Below are positions 8,104-12,219 of a stretch of DNA of 12,219 nucleotides, piece by piece. Within the stretch, counting starts at the first letter, position 1, and the number at the start of each line of letters is the position of its first letter. Origin of the DNA: Acidobacteriaceae bacterium (GTDB lineage Bacteria > Acidobacteriota > Terriglobia > Terriglobales > Acidobacteriaceae); contig JAOAPJ010000345.1 of NCBI GenBank assembly GCA_025462805.1, positions 1 through 12,219 on the forward strand, in the 5' to 3' direction. The position numbers and the translations under genes are program-made. The notes under the pieces are model-generated. The model was not told the origin of the DNA, searched no databases, and saw nothing but the letters and a program-made list of their open reading frames with translations.

Positions 8104-8229
8104 TCGGACCTCGGCGAGGTGTGGACCACGAAGGGGACCGGGTCTATCTCACAGACGCCGCGCTGTGCGGTACACCGGAGGCGGGTTGGTGAGCGCCGAT
8201 GCATCGTGTCTCCTGGACGAAGGACGATC

Positions 8230-8241
8230 GTAAACGTTGAC
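8230..8241. promoter_or_regulatory. Candidate LacI/GalR-family operator
   Basis: GTAAACGTTGAC is a near-perfect 12-bp palindrome around a central CG (8235-8236), with one broken pair. It closely resembles the AAACGTTT-centred operators and cre-like sites bound by LacI/GalR repressors. It lies between a sugar kinase and an exported glucosidase, where such a site would be expected. No LacI-family gene is inside the window, so the regulator would have to be encoded elsewhere. Confidence 0.42.
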
Positions 8242-8267
8242 TCCCCGATGTGCGACGAGCGTATCAC
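8237..8267 (+). promoter_or_regulatory. Possible promoter for the GH13 gene
   Basis: TTGACT (8237-8242) matches the sigma-70 -35 consensus in five of six bases. TATCAC (8262-8267) is a four-of-six -10 match, with a long 19-bp spacer. The -35 overlaps the right half of the operator candidate, which would suit simple repression. The -10 is weak, so this is tentative. Confidence 0.3.
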
Positions 8268-8390
8268 GCTGAGTTGCGCCGCGCACCAAAGGCGGAGTAC
8301 ATGCTGTTGGTAAGGCCATCAAGCTGGCCGCGCATATGGTAGCCTTCCATGCCGAGCGGCTTTGCCGCGCCTATACCGGGTCAGAACGCG

Positions 8391-8396
8391 AAGGAG
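8391..8396 (+). promoter_or_regulatory. Ribosome binding site deciding the GH13 start
   Basis: AAGGAG lies five bases before the ATG at 8402. It favours that start over the in-frame ATG at 8336, which has no such site and would put 22 polar residues in front of a good signal peptide. Confidence 0.8.
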
Positions 8397-8401
8397 AGAA
8401 G

Positions 8402-10150
8402 ATGCGTGCAAGCAAGACATTCCTGGCCGCCCTGCTGGCCGTCGCGGTCACCTGCCACGCCGGCACGGGTCGCCAGGCCGCCACAAAGAAGACCGAGAGC
8501 AAGCAGGCGGCAGCAGACGTTGGCGACCACGTCTGGTGGAAGCATGCGGTGATCTATGAGATTTACCCGCGCAGCTTTCAGGACTCGAACGGCGATGGCA
8601 TCGGCGACCTGAACGGCATCACCAGCCGCCTGGACTACTTGAAAGAACTGGGCGTGGACGCCATCTGGCTGACTCCCATCTATCCCTCCCCCCAAGTGGA
8701 CTTCGGGTACGACATCTCCAATTACGTCGGAATCGACCCGCCGTACGGCACCATGGGCGACTTCGACCGGCTGGTCGCGGAAGCGAAGAAACGAAATATC
8801 CGCGTCATCATGGACATGGTGATGAACCACACCTCGGACAAGCACCCGTGGTTCATCGAGTCCCAGAGTTCGAAGAACAACCCGAAGCGCGACTGGTACG
8901 TATGGGAGAACGGGAAGGGTCCCGGGCAGCCGCCGAACAACTGGCAGTCTGCATTCGGCCACTCGGCCTGGCAGTACTCGCCCAAGACCGATCAGTGGTA
9001 CTACCACAAGTTCTACATCCAGCAGCCTGATCTGAACTGGCGCAACCCGACGGTAGAGGCCGCCATGTGGGAAAACGTGCGCTTCTGGCTAAAGAAGGGC
9101 GTCAGCGGATTCCGGCTGGACGCCGTGCCCACACTGTTTGAGGATGCTTCGCTGAAAGACGAACAGATCCTCGCCGGCACGAATGCCTACGGCGATCCGA
9201 ATATTGATGGCTCTCTCACCGAGAATCTGCCGGAGGTCCACAGAGTCATGCGCGATCTGCGGCAGGTCACCGATAGTTTCCCCGGCAATCGTGTGCTGAT
9301 CGGCGAGACTTACCTGCCCAACATACAGGAGCTCGAGAAGTGGTACGGCGCAGACCACGATGAGCTCGAGCTCCCCATGGATATGCAGGTCGGCTTCATC
9401 AACAAGCTCGACGTCCACCAGTTCCGCGACCGGATCCGCGAAGTCGAACAAGACATTGGCAGCAATCAGCCCCTGCTCGTCTTTGACAACCACGACAACC
9501 CGCGCATCGATGCCCGCTACGGCGATGGCAGGCACGGTCTGGATATCGAGCGAATGCTGGCCGCCATCCTATTCGGTACGCGCAGCACAGCCTTGATGTA
9601 CTACGGCGACGAGATCGGCATGAAGACCACACCGCCGACCCGTGTCGAAGATGTGCAGGATCCGATCGGCAAGACAGGCTGGCCCAGGGAGAAGGGCCGT
9701 GACGGCGAGCGTACCCCGATGCAGTGGGACGGCTCTCCCGAAGCGGGCTTCACCAAGAGCGATAAGCCCTGGCTGGCCGTGCCGCCGTCGTACAAGACAG
9801 TCAACGTGGAGGAAGAAGTTCGGGATAGCGACTCGCTCCTGAACTGGTACAAGCAGCTCATTCATCTGCGGCGCGAAAACCCGGCATTGCACTCCGGCAC
9901 GCTCACCATGCTGAATGTTGCCGATAACAACGTCCTGTCCTGGCTACGGCAGACCCCAGGACAGCCCGCAGTGGTGGTGGCGTGCAACTTCACGGCGGAG
10001 CCACAGAAGATCGGCTTCGATCTATCGCAGCAGGGGATCAGCAGCAAGCAGCTGAAGACCCTGATGAAGACGCCGGGAGCGAGCGATCCCGCCTCCCTGG
10101 ACGCGGTGAATCTGCCGCCCTATGGCGTTTACATCGGACAAGTTCAATAA
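8402..10150 (+). CDS. Exported GH13 alpha-glucosidase / alpha-amylase family
   Basis: Glycoside hydrolase of 582 residues hydrolysing alpha-glucosidic bonds with retention. Residues 1-20 are a Sec signal peptide (basic MRASK, hydrophobic core, cleavage probably after CHA), so it acts in the periplasm or outside. The (beta/alpha)8 barrel starts at WWKHAVIYEIYPRSF (45-59). A DSNGDGIGDL metal-binding-type loop (61-70), region I MDMVMNHTSD (137-146) and QPDLN (208-212, typical of the oligo-1,6-glucosidase subfamily) follow. Region II is GFRLDAV, with nucleophile D240; region III is GET, with acid/base E302; region IV is FDNHD, with stabiliser D365. A short beta domain closes the protein. Ala at 241, after the nucleophile, is not the Val of classical alpha-1,6-specific enzymes, so alpha-1,4 or mixed specificity, or a trehalose-synthase-like activity, is possible. 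The exact substrate is not readable. It is followed by a rho-independent terminator. Confidence 0.93.
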   Translation: MRASKTFLAALLAVAVTCHAGTGRQAATKKTESKQAAADVGDHVWWKHAVIYEIYPRSFQDSNGDGIGDLNGITSRLDYLKELGVDAIWLTPIYPSPQVDFGYDISNYVGIDPPYGTMGDFDRLVAEAKKRNIRVIMDMVMNHTSDKHPWFIESQSSKNNPKRDWYVWENGKGPGQPPNNWQSAFGHSAWQYSPKTDQWYYHKFYIQQPDLNWRNPTVEAAMWENVRFWLKKGVSGFRLDAVPTLFEDASLKDEQILAGTNAYGDPNIDGSLTENLPEVHRVMRDLRQVTDSFPGNRVLIGETYLPNIQELEKWYGADHDELELPMDMQVGFINKLDVHQFRDRIREVEQDIGSNQPLLVFDNHDNPRIDARYGDGRHGLDIERMLAAILFGTRSTALMYYGDEIGMKTTPPTRVEDVQDPIGKTGWPREKGRDGERTPMQWDGSPEAGFTKSDKPWLAVPPSYKTVNVEEEVRDSDSLLNWYKQLIHLRRENPALHSGTLTMLNVADNNVLSWLRQTPGQPAVVVACNFTAEPQKIGFDLSQQGISSKQLKTLMKTPGASDPASLDAVNLPPYGVYIGQVQ

Positions 10151-10181
10151 GGAGCCGGAAGCATCGCGAAGCCGATTGCAG

Positions 10182-11417
10182 CTAATGAACGGCGCCGCCC
10201 TGAGTGGTCGCGCCGTTCTTCTTTTTCACCAGAACGGGTGCGTATTCGCGGTAGACGTTCTCAAAGACTGCGTCCCACGACTTCGAGAGGGCGTACTGCC
10301 GAGCGCACTGCCGCATGACCTGGTGCGCCGCGGGATCGCGGGCGATTGTTTCGACGGCGTGCGCGAACCCATCATCGGCACAGACGAAGCCAGTATTCCC
10401 TTCGCTCACGATGCGTGCCGGACCGCCGTCTGGCGTCACGATGGCGGGCACACCGGATGCCAGCGCCTCCAGCACCACGTTGCCAAACGTGTCAGTGTGC
10501 GAAGGAAAGACGAACGCGTCCATGTTGGCGTAGGCACGGGAGAGTTCTGCACCGCGCAATACCCCAGTGAACTCTGCTCGGACGAGGCGTCTGCGCAGCC
10601 CTTCTTCTTCGCCGCCGTGTCCCACGATCGCGAAGCGGAAGCGCTCACTCCCTCGCTCGCGTAGCTGCTGCTCGACAGTTGCGAGCAAGGCCACGTTCTT
10701 CTCAACAGAGAGCCGGCCAACGTAGCCGAGGACAAAATCTGTGTCGTTCTCTGGACGATCGCGGTGGACCGGCGAAAAGGCCGCTGTATCCACACCGCGC
10801 GTCATCAATGCACAAGGCCGCCCGGTGGCTCGCGTCAGCATGACACACAGCTCCGCGTTCGGAGCGAAGAGCAGCCGCGCCTGCTTGTAAAACAGCGCCG
10901 ACGCCCACAACGCAGACGATTGAATGTGCCGGGCGACGCGCGGACCGCGATGGCCAAAGAGCCCGGTGAACCATGCGGATCGTGTGGCTGCGTACTCGTG
11001 GACATTGGTGTGCCACGAAGCGACCAATGGCACGCGCAGGCGGTGGGCGATCCACGCACCGATGAAGCCTAATTCTGTGGGTCCGGTGATGTGGACGATA
11101 TCTGGCCGAAATCTCCGCGTGTCCGCGAAGATACGCGGCAGGTGCCGCCCATAGGCCAGATCGAAGCGCAGGTCTTTCTCCACCGCAAAGGAGAATGCGC
11201 TGCGGGGCAGCTCCAGACCCCGAACGGTTTCTCCGTCGCAGATCGGTCCGTTCGCCGGACCGGCACGCACACAGAAGAATGGCAGATTGCGCCGCCGAGC
11301 GAATGCTTCGAAATGGCGACTGGTGTGGGCGACACCATTCACCTCGTGGAACGCGTCAGGAAAGTATGCGACTCTGGGCGGAGCACCACGCGAGGGATCA
11401 GCAGACGCCGCGGCCAT
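10182..11417 (-). CDS. GT4 family glycosyltransferase
   Basis: Cytoplasmic or peripheral-membrane glycosyltransferase of 411 residues with the GT-B fold; it moves a sugar from a nucleotide donor, probably to a lipid or envelope glycan. The N-terminal acceptor domain begins RVAYFPDAFHEVNGVAHTSR (15-34), with the glycine loop typical of SqdX/MgtA/PimB-like enzymes. The C-terminal donor domain has GYVGRLSVEKN (231-241, with R235 and K240 expected at the donor phosphates), IVGHGGE (264-270) and the catalytic block PSHTDTFGNVVLEA (305-318). Here the E-x7-E motif reads D309-x7-E317, a common variant. The tail (KKKNGATTQGGAVH) is low in conserved sequence and overlaps the convergent gene's terminator. 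It lies 41 bp after the PHP-like gene and is probably co-transcribed with it. Donor and acceptor are unknown. Confidence 0.9.
   Translation of the reverse strand: MAAASADPSRGAPPRVAYFPDAFHEVNGVAHTSRHFEAFARRRNLPFFCVRAGPANGPICDGETVRGLELPRSAFSFAVEKDLRFDLAYGRHLPRIFADTRRFRPDIVHITGPTELGFIGAWIAHRLRVPLVASWHTNVHEYAATRSAWFTGLFGHRGPRVARHIQSSALWASALFYKQARLLFAPNAELCVMLTRATGRPCALMTRGVDTAAFSPVHRDRPENDTDFVLGYVGRLSVEKNVALLATVEQQLRERGSERFRFAIVGHGGEEEGLRRRLVRAEFTGVLRGAELSRAYANMDAFVFPSHTDTFGNVVLEALASGVPAIVTPDGGPARIVSEGNTGFVCADDGFAHAVETIARDPAAHQVMRQCARQYALSKSWDAVFENVYREYAPVLVKKKNGATTQGGAVH
10187..10226 (+). terminator. Rho-independent terminator of the GH13 gene
   Basis: GAACGGCGC (10187-10195) pairs perfectly with GCGCCGTTC (10210-10218) across a 14-base loop, followed at once by TTCTTTTT (10219-10226). 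The hairpin begins 37 bases after the GH13 stop, on its strand. The mirrored side has no T-run, so it should act in one direction only. It lies within the last codons of the convergent glycosyltransferase. Confidence 0.75.
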
Positions 11418-11458
11418 AGCGCGAGTGTATGCGCCGAACCTGCGAAATCAGAAGTGGA

Positions 11459-12219
11459 TTAGATCGCCTCGCCTTCGCCCAGCGCGAACTGCAGCTGGCG
11501 CGACTCGTTCCACGCCAACCGCAAGCCTCCGCTGAACGGCGCACTGCCCATCAGTCGTGCAGCCCGGATAGCGAGGCGCAGCATGATGGGAGCCTGACCC
11601 CTTGGCCACATTTGGCTGACCGGCTGCGGCACTCCGTTTGCGTCCGGATGGTACACGCGCTCATCCCAGTAGCGTGAACCCTCGGGAAAGTCCGCATAAT
11701 TGCGAACCGCGTCCACCGTGGACTGAAGAATGCGGTGCTTCCATGGCTGCGCATACTGCGGCATGAAGAGCACATGGCTACGCTTCTCATAGCGCACTTC
11801 TTGGACAAACTCACTGAAAGAGGTTGCGTTCGTCAGGTTGATATTGCCGTTGGGCTCTAGTCCGTGGCGATCGCCACCGGAGATCAGCAGCTTGTTCCAG
11901 CGTGCCGCGAGAGAACGCACTGCACGGTTCTCATTCCAGTTGCGCAGGCCATTCAGTTCCATGGCGTGGATGAATTGGCCGTTCTGCTCCATGAACTCTT
12001 CCACGCGCCGTGCGTGGCGGCTGGCGCCGATCTCGTACAGGTCCCAAAGCGGATGATTGAACACGATCAGCACATTGGGCAACTCGTGCAAGGCACTCAG
12101 CAGTTCGGTGAGCCGGGCGTCTGAAGGATTGGCGGTGAACGCTTCGAAGGTTCGCATCCACTCGGCACCGTCTGCGCTGGGCAGGTTATGAATGCCGAGG
12201 TGGAAGGATTGATCGCCGC
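11459..12219 (-). CDS. PHP-like metallophosphoesterase family protein, 5' end beyond window
   Basis: The frame is open from the right window edge to TAA at 11459-11461, giving 252 visible residues; the true start lies outside. The ATG at 12157 is internal, since the coding frame continues upstream with GDQSFHLGIHNLP. Metal-ligand-like motifs of the PHP fold are visible: FHLGIH (5-10), VFNHPLWDL (52-60), HAMELNG (84-90) and ISGGDRHG (112-119, equivalent to the S/GDxH block). The missing N-terminal part should hold the first His-x-His pair. The family hydrolyses phosphate esters with a polynuclear metal centre; the substrate here is unknown. It precedes the GT4 gene by 41 bp on the same strand, which suggests a shared role in glycolipid or envelope synthesis. 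The family call is by motif resemblance only. Confidence 0.72.
   Translation of the reverse strand, partial: GDQSFHLGIHNLPSADGAEWMRTFEAFTANPSDARLTELLSALHELPNVLIVFNHPLWDLYEIGASRHARRVEEFMEQNGQFIHAMELNGLRNWNENRAVRSLAARWNKLLISGGDRHGLEPNGNINLTNATSFSEFVQEVRYEKRSHVLFMPQYAQPWKHRILQSTVDAVRNYADFPEGSRYWDERVYHPDANGVPQPVSQMWPRGQAPIMLRLAIRAARLMGSAPFSGGLRLAWNESRQLQFALGEGEAI

Larger units (their letters stand above)
8104..8401. promoter_or_regulatory. Divergent regulatory region, sugar kinase / GH13 glucosidase
   Basis: Intergenic stretch of 298 bp between the two divergent starts; no credible gene in it. It holds a LacI-type operator candidate (8230-8241), a possible plus-strand promoter overlapping it (8237-8267), a short inverted repeat AGCGT-atc-ACGCT at 8258-8270, and at the right end the GH13 ribosome binding site. 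A GAGGT (minus strand, near 8108-8112) serves the sugar kinase. I could not find a convincing minus-strand promoter. Confidence 0.6.

Noticed and set aside
8336..8401. Upstream ATG for the GH13 gene
   Set aside because: It has no ribosome binding site and would hide a clear signal peptide. AAGGAG sits correctly before ATG 8402.
12155..12157. ATG as the start of the right-hand minus-strand gene
   Set aside because: The frame stays open to the window edge, and the extra residues (FHLGIH) look like part of the PHP-type domain, so this is an internal Met.
1..12219. Mobile elements, CRISPR, tRNA/rRNA or a defence island
   Set aside because: No transposase, integrase, phage or nuclease motifs, no regularly spaced direct repeats, and no RNA gene signature were seen. 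Base composition appears even across the window by eye.

Overview
The window looks like ordinary chromosome of a GC-rich, free-living heterotroph. The best guess is an Acidobacteriota (Terriglobia) soil bacterium. This rests on base composition, the style of the DHA3-type exporter and of the small anchored protein after it, and the mix of sugar catabolism with DUF2252. It is an inference; no rRNA or marker gene is present to settle it. No tRNA, rRNA, CRISPR array, insertion sequence, attachment site or prophage gene was seen. Coding density is very high, and both outermost genes run off the window.

Layout. (1) 1-1217, minus: MFS transporter of the YnfM/AraJ type, lacking its C-terminus at the window edge. 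(2) 1307-3383, plus: a DHA3/EntS-like MFS exporter followed 31 bp later by a membrane-anchored protein with a BamE/SmpA-like C-terminal repeat. (3) 8103 down to 3332, minus: a tight four-gene run of PfkB sugar kinase, DUF2252 protein, ABC-F translation ATPase and a small Cys-rich ferredoxin-like protein. The last gene overlaps the convergent anchored-protein gene by 52 bp. (4) 8104-8401: a 298-bp divergent regulatory region with a LacI-type operator candidate overlapping a possible -35 box. (5) 8402-10150, plus: an exported GH13 alpha-glucosidase. (6) 12219 down to 10182, minus: a PHP-like metallophosphoesterase (5' end outside the window) and a GT4 glycosyltransferase. A rho-independent terminator for the alpha-glucosidase gene lies inside the 3' coding end of the glycosyltransferase.

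How the parts fit. The exported GH13 enzyme and the divergent sugar kinase share a control region. They plausibly form a small sugar-use module: an oligosaccharide is cleaved outside the cytoplasm and the released hexose, perhaps fructose, is phosphorylated inside. The PHP-like protein and the GT4 enzyme are probably one transcription unit in glycolipid or cell-envelope glycan synthesis. The two MFS transporters are divergent over 89 bp and need not be functionally related.

No clear new multi-gene system was found. The points most worth a second look are the apparently permuted kinase motifs of the DUF2252 protein, the operator/promoter arrangement, the terminator embedded in a coding sequence, and the Cys-rich small protein in the same run as an ABC-F factor.
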